A stretch of 64,000 nucleotides of DNA, from positions 2,046,001 to 2,110,000 of the forward strand of contig NZ_CP064787.1 in the NCBI RefSeq assembly GCF_017094505.1, written 5' to 3'. Of the stretch, positions 53,075 to 61,305 are shown one piece after another (positions within the stretch are counted from its first letter, which is position 1; each line of letters opens with the position of its first letter). The position numbers were made by a program, and so were the translations under genes. The notes under the pieces are model-generated. The model saw only the letters and a list, made by a program, of their open reading frames with translations, was not told the origin of the DNA and made no database searches. The stretch comes from Halapricum desulfuricans (GTDB lineage: Archaea; Halobacteriota; Halobacteria; Halobacteriales; Haloarculaceae).

Positions 53075-53497
53075 ATGAACCGCGCCAGCGAGGTCTCTCC
53101 GTCGACGCTCTCGGTCGAACTCACGGACGGCGGCATCGAGATCGAGTATCTCGACGGCCGACAGGTGTTCTACCACGGCGTCCCCTCGAAGACCTCCGAA
53201 AGCCACCGAACGACTCCGGGAACGGACGTCCACGTGCTGGTTACCGACCGGGACGGGACCGAGGGGATCCTCGTATATCTCAACGACCGCAAGACCGACG
53301 GCGAAATCCTGGAGGAGAGCGGCGTCGGGCGCGTCCTGTTGGCGGACGGCGAGTCGACGACCGTCTTCCCCGGCGTGGCGGTCTCGCGGGACGGGTTCGC
53401 CTTCGAGATCGACGCCGACGTCGAGACCGTCGACGGGCGCGTGTTCGTCTTCGAGGAATCGGAGATGACCGAACGACGCTACGAGATCGTCGCGTAG
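53075..53497 (+). CDS. Haloarchaeal DUF5796-like protein
   Basis: A 140-residue soluble protein (start 53075, MNRASEVSPSTLS). It is beta-rich with conserved IEYLDGRQVFYHGVP near residue 25 and DADVETVDGRVFVFEESE near the C-terminus. It is a family I associate with DUF5796 (from memory). The ATG at 53021 would add 18 residues that do not fit the family start. No function is known. Confidence 0.7.
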   Translation: MNRASEVSPSTLSVELTDGGIEIEYLDGRQVFYHGVPSKTSESHRTTPGTDVHVLVTDRDGTEGILVYLNDRKTDGEILEESGVGRVLLADGESTTVFPGVAVSRDGFAFEIDADVETVDGRVFVFEESEMTERRYEIVA

Positions 53498-53525
53498 CAC
53501 TCTCAGCGATAGGCCGCGACGACCG

Positions 53526-54461
53526 CTAGTCCCAGGGCGATTCGCGGGTCGTCACCGCGGGGTCAGTCGTCGCTCCGCCGAGCGTCTCGATCAGTTCGGC
53601 CAGCGGTTCGGGACTGCCGACGAACAGCGGCGTCCGCTGGTGTAGCCGCTCGGGTTCGGTATCGAGGACGGAGCGCTCGCCCTGATATGACACTCCGCCC
53701 GCCTGCTCGATGACGAACGCGATCGGATTGGCCTCGAACTGGAGGCGAAGTTTCCCCGAGGGCCGCGTCTCCAGACGCGGATAGGCGAACACGCCGCCGT
53801 GGCTGAGCACCTGATTCACGTCGGCGACGAGCGCGCCGCCGTATCGGCGCTTCAGCCGCCGCTGGACCGACATCGCGTACCGGCGGAACGCGCCGGACCA
53901 CTCGGGAACCGGTCCCCCGAACCCGTAGACGGTACCCGTCTCCGGGAACGACACCGACGGGGTCAGCACCTCGCGTCCGCCCTGGGTGAGGAGGTACTCC
54001 GTGACGCCGTCGCGGGTGGCGACCATCGCCGTCGTGGTCGGGCCGTACAACACGTATATCGCCCCGATCAGGTCGCGGCCGCCGGCCGGGAGGTCGCCGT
54101 CGTAGACGCCGACGATCGTCCCCACGCCGTTGTTCGAACCCAGGTTGCTGGAGCCGTCGAGCGGGTCAACCGCGACGGACAGCCCGGAGCCGACCGAGAC
54201 AGGGTCAGCCCGCTCTTCGCTCGCGTACGTGCCGACACAGGCGAGTTTGCCGAGCCGGGATTCGAGCAGTTCGTCGGCGTAGACGTCGGCCGCGAGCATC
54301 TCCTCGCCGCTCGGATTGGCCTCGCCCTCGTAGCTTCGATGCGTCTCGAAGGCCGTGCGTAGTTTCGGAACGGCTTTGGCGACCGTGTCGACGATACTGG
54401 TAATACAGGCCGGTTCTGCCGCCGCCTCGAGGTCGTTCGACCCGGGGCCGGATGTGCCCAT
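53526..54461 (-). CDS. fbp: Fructose-1,6-bisphosphatase (class I type)
   Basis: Hydrolyses fructose 1,6-bisphosphate in gluconeogenesis. A 311-residue enzyme with the phosphatase metal site VDPLDGSSNLGSN near residue 119, and ALVADVNQVLSHGG near 218 followed by LRLQFEANPIAFVIEQAGG near 247. The start at 54461 gives the usual length and the acidic N-terminus. Haloarchaea often use this class I enzyme. Confidence 0.93.
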   Translation of the reverse strand: MGTSGPGSNDLEAAAEPACITSIVDTVAKAVPKLRTAFETHRSYEGEANPSGEEMLAADVYADELLESRLGKLACVGTYASEERADPVSVGSGLSVAVDPLDGSSNLGSNNGVGTIVGVYDGDLPAGGRDLIGAIYVLYGPTTTAMVATRDGVTEYLLTQGGREVLTPSVSFPETGTVYGFGGPVPEWSGAFRRYAMSVQRRLKRRYGGALVADVNQVLSHGGVFAYPRLETRPSGKLRLQFEANPIAFVIEQAGGVSYQGERSVLDTEPERLHQRTPLFVGSPEPLAELIETLGGATTDPAVTTRESPWD

Positions 54462-54622
54462 CTCGTGTGAGCGTCCTCGAAGAACACGTAATATTCTTCT
54501 GTCTAGTGGCCTTAGTCTTGACTTCAGGTTATACATCCCTAGAGTACCCTACATTGTGGTAATACTTTCAATTCTGAGGAACGATTACGTCACGTCTCGA
54601 CGGATCTGCATGCGATAAAAAC

Positions 54623-54676
54623 ACAGGGAAACCCGGCGCAAGGAGTATGACAGGGGCATCCGGCGCAAGGAGTATG
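54623..54676. repeat. 27-base tandem repeat carrying a ribosome-binding-site-like motif
   Basis: Two 27-base units (54623-54649 and 54650-54676) match at 24 of 27 positions. Each ends aaggagtatg, a Shine-Dalgarno-like site close to an ATG. They lie 37 bases upstream of the preferred UspA start (54713), which has its own gggg-ag site. The first ATG (54647) opens a 22-codon in-frame extension with a low-quality N-terminus. Confidence 0.75.
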
Positions 54677-54712
54677 GAAACATACAGGCGTCCTGACGGC
54701 CAACGGGGAGTA

Positions 54713-55114
54713 ATGACTCTCGTCGTCGTACCGGTGCGGTATCCGCTTACTGAACACTCCAGAGCGACCCTCTCGAAAGCGATCAGGATCGCAAACGAGG
54801 AGGACGCGTCGCTGTCGATTCTCCACGTGAACCTCTATCAGGAGAACGGGCGGGTCACCCGGACGGACCTCAAGGAGGCAGTCGAGGACGCGTTCGGCTA
54901 TCTCTCGGACGCGCGATACGTCGTTCGGTCGGGGTTTCTCGTCGAAGAGACGATCCTCGACGAGATCATCGACGAGGACGCGGATGTCGTGGTGATCGGC
55001 CAGAAGCAGACGAGCAGGTGGCGTGAGATGATCCGGCGGTTGCTCGACGATCCGGACCTCGAACGGTTTCTCGACGGCGAACTCGACTGTCGGATCGTCA
55101 CTGTCTCCCGGTAG
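54713..55114 (+). CDS. Universal stress protein (UspA family)
   Basis: A 133-residue single-domain Usp: MTLVVVPVRYPLTEHSRATL start, ILHVNLYQENG near 38, VVVIGQKQTSRW near 97. A Gly-rich ATP loop is not obvious, so it may be an ATP-independent Usp. The start at 54713 has ggggag a few bases upstream. The ATG at 54647 adds a repeat-derived leader and is less likely. It ends 17 bases into the convergent MscS gene. Confidence 0.88.
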   Translation: MTLVVVPVRYPLTEHSRATLSKAIRIANEEDASLSILHVNLYQENGRVTRTDLKEAVEDAFGYLSDARYVVRSGFLVEETILDEIIDEDADVVVIGQKQTSRWREMIRRLLDDPDLERFLDGELDCRIVTVSR

Positions 55115-56039
55115 CCTCTCCATCGCGCATCGAGACGGGAAGTTCGCCGCTGGTCTCGTCGAAGACGACGTGTGAGTGTGGGTACGCGATCTCGACGTCG
55201 GCGTCCTCGAGCCGGTCCCAGATCTCCGTCTGGATCTCCGATCTGACCGCCGGAAGCTTGTACGGTTCCTCGACCCAGTAGCGAAGTGTCAGACTCACGC
55301 CGTGATCGCCGTATTCTGCGATGTAACAGGTCGGGCTGGCGGGGTACCGTGCCGGCCCGATCCGGATGTTCGGCCCGCCCTTGAGGACACCGTCGACCGA
55401 CCGGGCGGCGCTCTCGATCAGCCGTCGCGCCTGTGCGAGGTTCCCCTCGTAGGTGACGACGACCTCCAGCGACTGGCGGGTTCGCGTGTCCTCGGCGGAG
55501 TAATTGATGACGTCCCGATCGCGCATCGTCCCGTTCGGGACGACGACGAACGTGTTGTCCAGCGTGAACACCTTGGTGTACCGGAGCGTGATGTCCTCGA
55601 CGAAGCCGCGCTGGCCAGTGTCGGCGATCTCGATCATATCGCCGATCTCGTAGGGCTGGTCGGCAAGTAGGAAGACCCCGCTGATGAAGCTGCCGACGAT
55701 CGGCGCGAGGATGACACCGATCACGGCCGTGAGGACGGTGACCGTGAGCGCGATCTGGCTGAGGCGAAAGCCGTAAATCCGAAGCACCGAGAACAGCGCG
55801 ATCAGGTAGATAGACGCCGTCGCGCCGCGGATCGTCATCCGGGCGAGACTGGGGCGGTCAAACCGCTGGGAGATGCGTCGGCCGAACAGTCGCACGAACA
55901 GCTGTGCGAGGACGTACGCCAGCGCGAACACGATGGCGGCCAGCAATAGCCCCCAGAGGGCCGAAATCACGGTCTCGCTGACGGCGGTGATCCGCTCTTG
56001 AATCGCCGAGACGATCAGCGGGTGTGCGGGTCCGGACAT
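55098..56039 (-). CDS. Mechanosensitive ion channel (MscS family)
   Basis: A 313-residue MscS-type channel that releases ions under osmotic down-shock. Several N-terminal helices (WGLLLAAIVFALAYVLAQL near residue 30), a pore helix region (VLTAVIGVILAPIVGSFISG near 100), then the beta-domain (VEDITLRYTKVFTLDNTFVVVPN near 145) and an alpha/beta C-terminus. Relevant to a halophile exposed to dilution. It overlaps UspA at the 3' ends (17 bases). Confidence 0.92.
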   Translation of the reverse strand: MSGPAHPLIVSAIQERITAVSETVISALWGLLLAAIVFALAYVLAQLFVRLFGRRISQRFDRPSLARMTIRGATASIYLIALFSVLRIYGFRLSQIALTVTVLTAVIGVILAPIVGSFISGVFLLADQPYEIGDMIEIADTGQRGFVEDITLRYTKVFTLDNTFVVVPNGTMRDRDVINYSAEDTRTRQSLEVVVTYEGNLAQARRLIESAARSVDGVLKGGPNIRIGPARYPASPTCYIAEYGDHGVSLTLRYWVEEPYKLPAVRSEIQTEIWDRLEDADVEIAYPHSHVVFDETSGELPVSMRDGEATGRQ

Positions 56040-56051
56040 CGATCGTGTGCG

Positions 56052-56906
56052 TCAGTCGTACCGGCGGACGCCCTCGTCGGTGACGATCGAGTCCAGCAAC
56101 TCGACGGGCGTGGCGTCGTAGTTGGGGTTCTCGATGACGAACCCCTCCGCCGGTTCGCGCATGACCTCGCTGACCGGCCGGAACTCGTTTTCGAACTGGA
56201 AGCCGCCCTCGGGGATCTTCGCGCTCGCGCCGACCGCGGTGACGGGCACACCGACGTCCGCGGCAGTCGCCGTGATCGGGTACGTCCCGATACGATTGTG
56301 CAGGAACCCGTCGACGACGCTGTCCATGCCGACGATCACGCGGTCGCACTCCGGCAGGAAGTGCCCGCTGGCGTTGTCGACGATCAGGTGCGTATCGACG
56401 CCCTCCAGTTCCGCGAGCGTCCGGGCGGTCTTGCGACCCAGATATCGCGGTCGGCCCTCAGTGATGTAGACTGTCAGTTCGTATCCCGCGTCCACGGCGA
56501 GTTCGAGTGTGCGCAAGACGGTCGTCGAGTAGTCGTGGGTGAGCAGCGTCGATCCGTCCTCGAGCAGCTCGACGGCCCGCTCGGCAGCCTCTTGCTTGGC
56601 GGACTCGACGGTCTCGACCACCTCGTCGATTACCTCCTCAGTGAGCGCCTGGGCCTGTTCGACCGTGTCGAGATCGGCCTCCGAGACGGTCGTGACGATC
56701 TGGCGCTGGGTCTTGTACAGCGACGCGTGGGACGGCTTCGCACGGCGGAGCGCGCTGCTGTTGCGATCGAGGGCGCGGACGTACTCCTCGACCGTCGGGA
56801 AGTCGTCGTCGGTCAGCGACCGCAGCGCTTCGGCCGCCTTGACGGCCACGATCGAGGAGCTGTGCGTCTGCATCTCCTCGATCTCGTCGATGGTCTGGTC
56901 GATCAT
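56052..56906 (-). CDS. Ribose-1,5-bisphosphate isomerase / eIF2B-alpha-like
   Basis: A 284-residue member of the eIF2B/methylthioribose-1-phosphate isomerase family. The start at 56906 (MIDQTIDEIEEMQTHSSS) fits the family's helical N-terminus; conserved blocks include ILTHDYSTT-like (STLLTHDYSTTVLRTLE) near 120, VIVGMDSVVDGFLHNRIGTY near 190 and GVPVTAVGASAKIPEGG near 220. In Halobacteria and Thermococcus such proteins isomerise ribose 1,5-bisphosphate to ribulose 1,5-bisphosphate in nucleoside breakdown. The alternative is a regulatory eIF2B-like role. Confidence 0.85.
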   Translation of the reverse strand: MIDQTIDEIEEMQTHSSSIVAVKAAEALRSLTDDDFPTVEEYVRALDRNSSALRRAKPSHASLYKTQRQIVTTVSEADLDTVEQAQALTEEVIDEVVETVESAKQEAAERAVELLEDGSTLLTHDYSTTVLRTLELAVDAGYELTVYITEGRPRYLGRKTARTLAELEGVDTHLIVDNASGHFLPECDRVIVGMDSVVDGFLHNRIGTYPITATAADVGVPVTAVGASAKIPEGGFQFENEFRPVSEVMREPAEGFVIENPNYDATPVELLDSIVTDEGVRRYD

Positions 56907-56965
56907 ACACCCACAATCGGCGCTTCCGTCCAAAGGCTTTCTGATACTGTCGGACGGCCTGTCGG

Positions 56966-57604
56966 CTACTGGTCGAGATCCGCGAGCAGTGTCTCGATCG
57001 CGTCCGTCGCGCCGTGGCGAACGTGTGAGCCGTGAGAGACGAGAAGCGTCTCGATCGACAGGCCGGCCAGCCGACGGACGCTCTCGCGAGCGCGGGCGTC
57101 GTCGTCGCTGAACCGACCGTCGACGACCGCGAGCGGGCCGCTCCAGTCGTCGTCGGCCGCGAACGCCGAGTCGCTCCCGACGACCGTGTCGCCGGCGAAC
57201 AGCACGTCTCCGGCCCGATACGCCATGTTCCCGGGCGTGTGTCCCGGCGTCGCGATCGGTTCGATCCCCCAGCGAGGTTCGCCGTCTCGCAGGGAAACGT
57301 CGGCCTCGATTCCGGCTCGGGACAGCGCGGAACGGTCGCGCGCCGGTACTGCGACGGTGACGCCGAGTTCCGTCCGGAGTCGAGGGACCGCCCCGTAGTG
57401 ATCGACGTGGGCGTGTTCGACGACGACGGCCTCGACGTCGTGCTTCCGGGCGAACGCGACGACGTCCGAGGCGATGGATTGGTCGCCCCCGCCGACCATG
57501 ACGGTCGTCTCCGCGGGGCGAGCGACGTGCACCGACAGCGGCTCCTCGTAGTCGCCGTAGGACCACTCGATTGCGCGCGTCCAGACGCGGGGCGAGATCT
57601 CCAT
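56966..57604 (-). CDS. MBL-fold metallo-hydrolase
   Basis: A 212-residue metallo-beta-lactamase-fold hydrolase. The metal motif is EHAHVDHYG near residue 62 (HxHxDH). ATPGHTPGNMAYRAG near 117 supplies a His ligand, and FAGDTVVGS near 134 an Asp ligand. The late His of SHGSHVRHG near 190 completes the site. The start at 57604 was chosen; the ATG at 57631 is possible. The substrate is unknown. It is divergent from the M29 peptidase gene (74-base gap). Confidence 0.88.
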   Translation of the reverse strand: MEISPRVWTRAIEWSYGDYEEPLSVHVARPAETTVMVGGGDQSIASDVVAFARKHDVEAVVVEHAHVDHYGAVPRLRTELGVTVAVPARDRSALSRAGIEADVSLRDGEPRWGIEPIATPGHTPGNMAYRAGDVLFAGDTVVGSDSAFAADDDWSGPLAVVDGRFSDDDARARESVRRLAGLSIETLLVSHGSHVRHGATDAIETLLADLDQ

Positions 57605-57678
57605 ACGTCGGGGATCGAAACCGACGCTCAAGACCGTTTCGCCGTAGCGGTTTTGACGACGCTGCCCGAACCCGACGT

Positions 57679-58770
57679 ATGGACGGACGAATCGAGGAGC
57701 ACGCCGAGACGCTGGTCGACTGGAGCGCGCGGATCGAACGTGGCGACGATGTCGTGCTGGCGGTCGCGGACGGCGCCCATGACCTCGCGGTCGCGACCGC
57801 TCGCGTGCTGGGCGAGCGCGGCGCGAACCTCCTGTCGCTGTATCGGTCCGACGAGATCCAGCGGGCGTATCTCCGGGCCCACGACGGCGAGTTCGACACC
57901 GACCCCGAGTACCAGCGCGCGCTGTACGAGCACGCCGACAGCGTGCTGTTTCTCGGGGGCGGTCGCAACACCGCCGCGACGGCCGACGTGTCTGGCGAGC
58001 GCCTGAACGCTTACGGCCGCGCCCGCAAGGCGATCAGGGAGGCCCGGATGGACACCGACTGGGTCTCGACAGTCCACCCCACGCGATCGCTGGCCCAGCA
58101 GGCGGGCATGAGCCTGCCCGCCTACGAGGAGTTCGTCTACGACGCCGTGCTCCGCGACTGGGAGGCGCTGGCCGCGGAGATGGCCGATCTGAAAGAAATC
58201 CTCGACGAGGGGAGCGAGGTCAGGCTCGTCGGCGAGGGGACCGACCTGACGATGTCGATCGAGGGCCGAACCGCGGTCAACAGCGCGGCCTCGGTCGCCT
58301 ACGACTCGCACAACCTGCCCAGCGGCGAGGTCTTTACTGCCCCTGACTCGCCCGAGGGGCACGTGACCTTCGACGTGCCGATGACGATCCGCGGCAAGCG
58401 CGTTCGGGACGTGCGCCTCGAGTTCGAGGACGGCGTCGTCACCGATTACAGCGCGGCCGTCAACGCGGACGTCATCGGCGAGGTGCTCGAGACCGACGCG
58501 GGGGCGCGCCGCCTCGGGGAACTGGGGATCGGGATGAACCGCGGGATCGATCGGCCGACCGATTCGATCCTCTTCGACGAGAAGATGGCCGAGACGGTCC
58601 ACCTGGCGCTGGGTCGGGCCTACGACGCCTGCCTGCCCGACGGGGAGAGCGGCAACGACAGCGCCGTCCACGTCGATCTCATCACGAACATGGACGAGGG
58701 ATCGCGGCTCGAAATCGACGGCGAGGCGATCCAGCGCGACGGGCGGTTCCGCTGGGAAGACGGCTTTTGA
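57679..58770 (+). CDS. Aminopeptidase, M29 family
   Basis: A 363-residue metallopeptidase of the thermophilic aminopeptidase (AmpS/AmpT) group that removes N-terminal residues from peptides. Conserved: the Glu metal-site segment of SGEVFTAPDS near 215, a second Glu near FDEKMAETVHLALGRAYD, and HVDLITNMD near 330 near the C-terminus. N-terminal part EHAETLVDWSARIERGDDV matches the family. The start at 57679 follows the promoter of the MBL gene. Confidence 0.9.
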   Translation: MDGRIEEHAETLVDWSARIERGDDVVLAVADGAHDLAVATARVLGERGANLLSLYRSDEIQRAYLRAHDGEFDTDPEYQRALYEHADSVLFLGGGRNTAATADVSGERLNAYGRARKAIREARMDTDWVSTVHPTRSLAQQAGMSLPAYEEFVYDAVLRDWEALAAEMADLKEILDEGSEVRLVGEGTDLTMSIEGRTAVNSAASVAYDSHNLPSGEVFTAPDSPEGHVTFDVPMTIRGKRVRDVRLEFEDGVVTDYSAAVNADVIGEVLETDAGARRLGELGIGMNRGIDRPTDSILFDEKMAETVHLALGRAYDACLPDGESGNDSAVHVDLITNMDEGSRLEIDGEAIQRDGRFRWEDGF

Positions 58771-58925
58771 GACCGTCGGCTATAGATTCGCACGTCCGCG
58801 AGGGGGAGAAGGGAAACTCACAGTGGCCCGTGAATTTGCACCCAGATACGAACGCTCATATCAAGCGACCAGCGAGCGGAGCGAGGGTGAACAGCCGCCT
58901 GCCGGCGTTACCGAAGCCTTAGTCA

Positions 58926-58935
58926 GATTTATATA
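58926..58935 (+). promoter_or_regulatory. TATA box of the small zinc-finger gene
   Basis: gatttatata lies 24-33 bases upstream of the ATG at 58959, giving a leaderless mRNA. The 188-base gap before this gene holds nothing else I can name; it includes a GC-poor-to-GC-rich switch but no clear repeat. Confidence 0.65.
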
Positions 58936-58958
58936 ACTATCGATCGAAATGTATTGCC

Positions 58959-59144
58959 ATGGGAGACACACTGACCTGCCCGGAGTGTGGAGCCGAGATC
59001 GAATCGATGGACGACCTCGAAACTGGCCACGAGGTCGCCGAAGTCGAACCGCAAGACGACGGCTCGTTCAACCTTTTCGAGAACAAGGACCTGTTCCTCT
59101 GCAAAGGGTGTAAGAGACCGCTGGGCGTAAAAAAGCTGCAGTGA
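58959..59144 (+). CDS. Small CxxC zinc-finger protein
   Basis: A 61-residue protein with a CPECGAE pair near residue 7 and a CKGCKRP pair near 48, which together form a four-Cys zinc ribbon. The middle is acidic. Small CPxCG-type zinc proteins are abundant in Halobacteria and mostly of unknown function. A strong TATA box supports expression. It is not in an evident operon. Confidence 0.85.
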   Translation: MGDTLTCPECGAEIESMDDLETGHEVAEVEPQDDGSFNLFENKDLFLCKGCKRPLGVKKLQ

Positions 59145-59217
59145 CAGGACGGCCAACTTCGCAGACGAGAACTGCCCCGTATACGAGAGATATCTGGGAT
59201 AGATCTGTGGCGGTTGA

Positions 59218-59526
59218 CTACCAGCCGACTGTCGTCGCGTGGACCTCGTAGTCGCCGGTTTCGTCGATACCCATGATCGCCCAGTCGTATTCCAGCTGTT
59301 GGCGCTGTAGTCGCCGTTCGAGCTCACGACAGTTCCCCTCCCGTGTCACGAAACACCTGAACCGCCCCGATGTGGGAGCGTCGTCCGGCTCGGGCATCGG
59401 CGTCACGTGAACGACCCGCCACTTGCGCTCGGCCGTGATCTCCCCTCCCTCGTGAGAAACCGTGTACCCGAGGTCGTCAAAGATCGATTTCGCCTGCGTG
59501 TCGAGGCGCGTGGTAACAGCCCCCAT
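59218..59526 (-). CDS. Haloarchaeal protein, DUF7116-like
   Basis: A 102-residue acidic protein (MGAVTTRLDTQAKSIFDDLG), with ERKWRVVHVTPMP near 33 and DYEVHATTVGW at the end. I associate this family with DUF7116 (from memory). No motif suggests a function. A short leader and an AT-rich upstream tract (attaaag near 59556) support a real gene. Confidence 0.7.
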   Translation of the reverse strand: MGAVTTRLDTQAKSIFDDLGYTVSHEGGEITAERKWRVVHVTPMPEPDDAPTSGRFRCFVTREGNCRELERRLQRQQLEYDWAIMGIDETGDYEVHATTVGW

Positions 59527-59598
59527 TCAGAGGAACGATACTCGTGCCAGTCTATTAAAGATTGACACGTGACAGGTTCCGGAGAGAACGGGCGCGTG

Positions 59599-60597
59599 TC
59601 AGAACTCCTCTCGGGTTTTTAGTTGCTCGACGACGTCGCGAACGCGCTGGACAGCGTCTCTGTCGGCGACGAGCGTGCGGTCGTCGAACGACGCGATAAC
59701 CAGGTTTTCGACGTCGACAGTGCTGACGTGACCGTCGCTGGCGATGACGTTGTCCGCGGCCTCGAGCGCGAGGTGATCGCCGAGCACGGCGTTGCCGTCG
59801 GTGTCGGTCTCGAAGACGCGCGCGAGCGCGTCCCAGGTTCCCAGGTCGTCCCATTCGTAGTCGGCAGGGACGACCGCGATGTCGGAGGCCGATTCCATGA
59901 CGGCGTAGTCGACACTGATCGACGGGACTGCCCCGTACCCCCGCACCGGTTCGCCGTCGTCGAGTGCCGTGACGAGCGGCCCGAGTTCGGTCTCGGCCGC
60001 CGCGTCCAGAAACGCCTCGGGAACCCACGCGAACGTGCCGCTGTTCCAGTAGTAGCCGTCGTCGAGATACCGTTCAGCGCGCTCGCTGTCGGGCTTTTCG
60101 GTGAACGACTCGACTTCGAAGTACGCCCCCAGATCGGCTCCGGGTTCAACGTAGCCGTACCCGGTCGCCGGCCGGTCGGACTCGACGCCGATCGCGACCA
60201 GCCGTCCGGTATCGGCCGCGACGCGACAGGCTTGCCGCGCGGTCGACTCGAAATCCCCTTCGACGTGGTGATCGCTCGGGAGCGCGAGCACGACACATGG
60301 CCCCACTTCCTCGCGGACGCGGTGGGTGGCGTACGCCAGCGCGGGCCCGGTGTCTTTCGGCTCCGGCTCAGTGAGAACGGTCACGTCGGGCACGAGCGTT
60401 TCAACGTCGTCGCGAAACGCCGGCCGCGTGAGAACGTACACTTCGTCGGCGAAGCCGGCGCGCTCGACGGTCGCCTCGAGCATCGACTGTTCGTCGCCGA
60501 ACGAGAGGAACTGCTTCGGTCGGTCGCTGCGAGTCGCCGGATACAGTCGCGTGCCAGTGCCGCCGGCCAGCACGACGGCCGCGATCGGACGGTCCAT
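59599..60597 (-). CDS. Mannose-1-phosphate guanylyltransferase
   Basis: Makes GDP-mannose for glycan synthesis from mannose 1-phosphate and GTP. A 332-residue nucleotidyltransferase: VVLAGGTGTRLYPATRSDRP near residue 8 (NTP site), KQFLSFG near 28, VVLALPSDHHVEGDF near 98, FTEKPDSERAERYL near 148 and NSGTFAWVPE near 170. The start at 60597 is set by the conserved MDRPIAAVVLAGG. It could supply sugars for AglB-dependent N-glycans, though it lies 25 kb away. Confidence 0.93.
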   Translation of the reverse strand: MDRPIAAVVLAGGTGTRLYPATRSDRPKQFLSFGDEQSMLEATVERAGFADEVYVLTRPAFRDDVETLVPDVTVLTEPEPKDTGPALAYATHRVREEVGPCVVLALPSDHHVEGDFESTARQACRVAADTGRLVAIGVESDRPATGYGYVEPGADLGAYFEVESFTEKPDSERAERYLDDGYYWNSGTFAWVPEAFLDAAAETELGPLVTALDDGEPVRGYGAVPSISVDYAVMESASDIAVVPADYEWDDLGTWDALARVFETDTDGNAVLGDHLALEAADNVIASDGHVSTVDVENLVIASFDDRTLVADRDAVQRVRDVVEQLKTREEF

Positions 60598-60708
60598 ATC
60601 AGCCCGTGCTCGCCCGACGACAAAAACCCACGACAACGCGCGGCAGGTTCCTATTTACGTCTCGACGAACAACGTATAGACGTGCCGGACGAATCCGGCC
60701 TGATCCCC

Positions 60709-60858
60709 ATGACCCACACGCTCGAAATCAGCGACGACCTCAAGGAGCGACTCGACACCCACGTCGAGGAAGACGAGTCCTACGAGGAGTTCATCGAGGA
60801 ACTGGTCTCGGTCTACGAGACCGAAGGTGCGTTCCTCCAGGAAGGCTACTCCGAGTAG
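60709..60858 (+). CDS. 49-residue RHH-antitoxin-like protein
   Basis: A 49-residue acidic protein (MTHTLEISDDLKERLDTHVE). Its start (strand then helix, DDLKERLDTHVEEDESYEEF) resembles ribbon-helix-helix antitoxin-like proteins, and I associate it with DUF7557 (from memory). There is a TATA-like ctatttacg (60651-60659) upstream. No toxin gene is adjacent, so if it is antitoxin-related it is an orphan. Its stop codon abuts that of the convergent gene. Confidence 0.7.
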   Translation: MTHTLEISDDLKERLDTHVEEDESYEEFIEELVSVYETEGAFLQEGYSE

Positions 60859-61143
60859 CTACCACGTCTCGATCCGGCTCTCGCGGATGTCCTCGACACA
60901 GCCCTCGCAGTCGGGATGGCCGTCCTCGAAACACGACGGTTTCCCGTCGCCGCCGACCGGGACAGCACGCCGCTCGGCGTAGCGACGGCAGACGAGGCGC
61001 GCGTTTCCCTCGTCGTCGACCGGGAGATCGGCGGCCGTGGCGTTCCGGGCGCGCCGGTAGGCGTCCTGCGCAAGAGCGACCTGCTGGCCCGCCGACTGGA
61101 GTTTCGCCCGGAGCAGCCGTTCGAGCCGACCGTCCTCGTCCAT
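60859..61143 (-). CDS. Haloarchaeal protein, DUF7091-like
   Basis: A 94-residue protein (MDEDGRLERLLRAKLQSAG). It has a helical N-terminal half and a C-terminal Cys-containing part (CRRYAERRAVP near 52, CFEDGHPDCEGCVEDIRE near 71). Four Cys and a His suggest a small metal site. The family is known to me as DUF7091 (unverified). It precedes the RPA operon in divergent orientation. Confidence 0.7.
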   Translation of the reverse strand: MDEDGRLERLLRAKLQSAGQQVALAQDAYRRARNATAADLPVDDEGNARLVCRRYAERRAVPVGGDGKPSCFEDGHPDCEGCVEDIRESRIETW

Positions 61144-61305
61144 ACCCGGACTCGGAACTCCGGACACATAGGCCTTCTCCGGACGGAGTGGAACAGCGAG
61201 CAGTAGGGCGGTTTTCACTTTCACTCCGGCCGCCGAGGGTTTATACGTGAAGACGACCAACTGTCTGATGTCTCCCGTCGAAAACAGAGCGGAGACAGTG
61301 AGACC

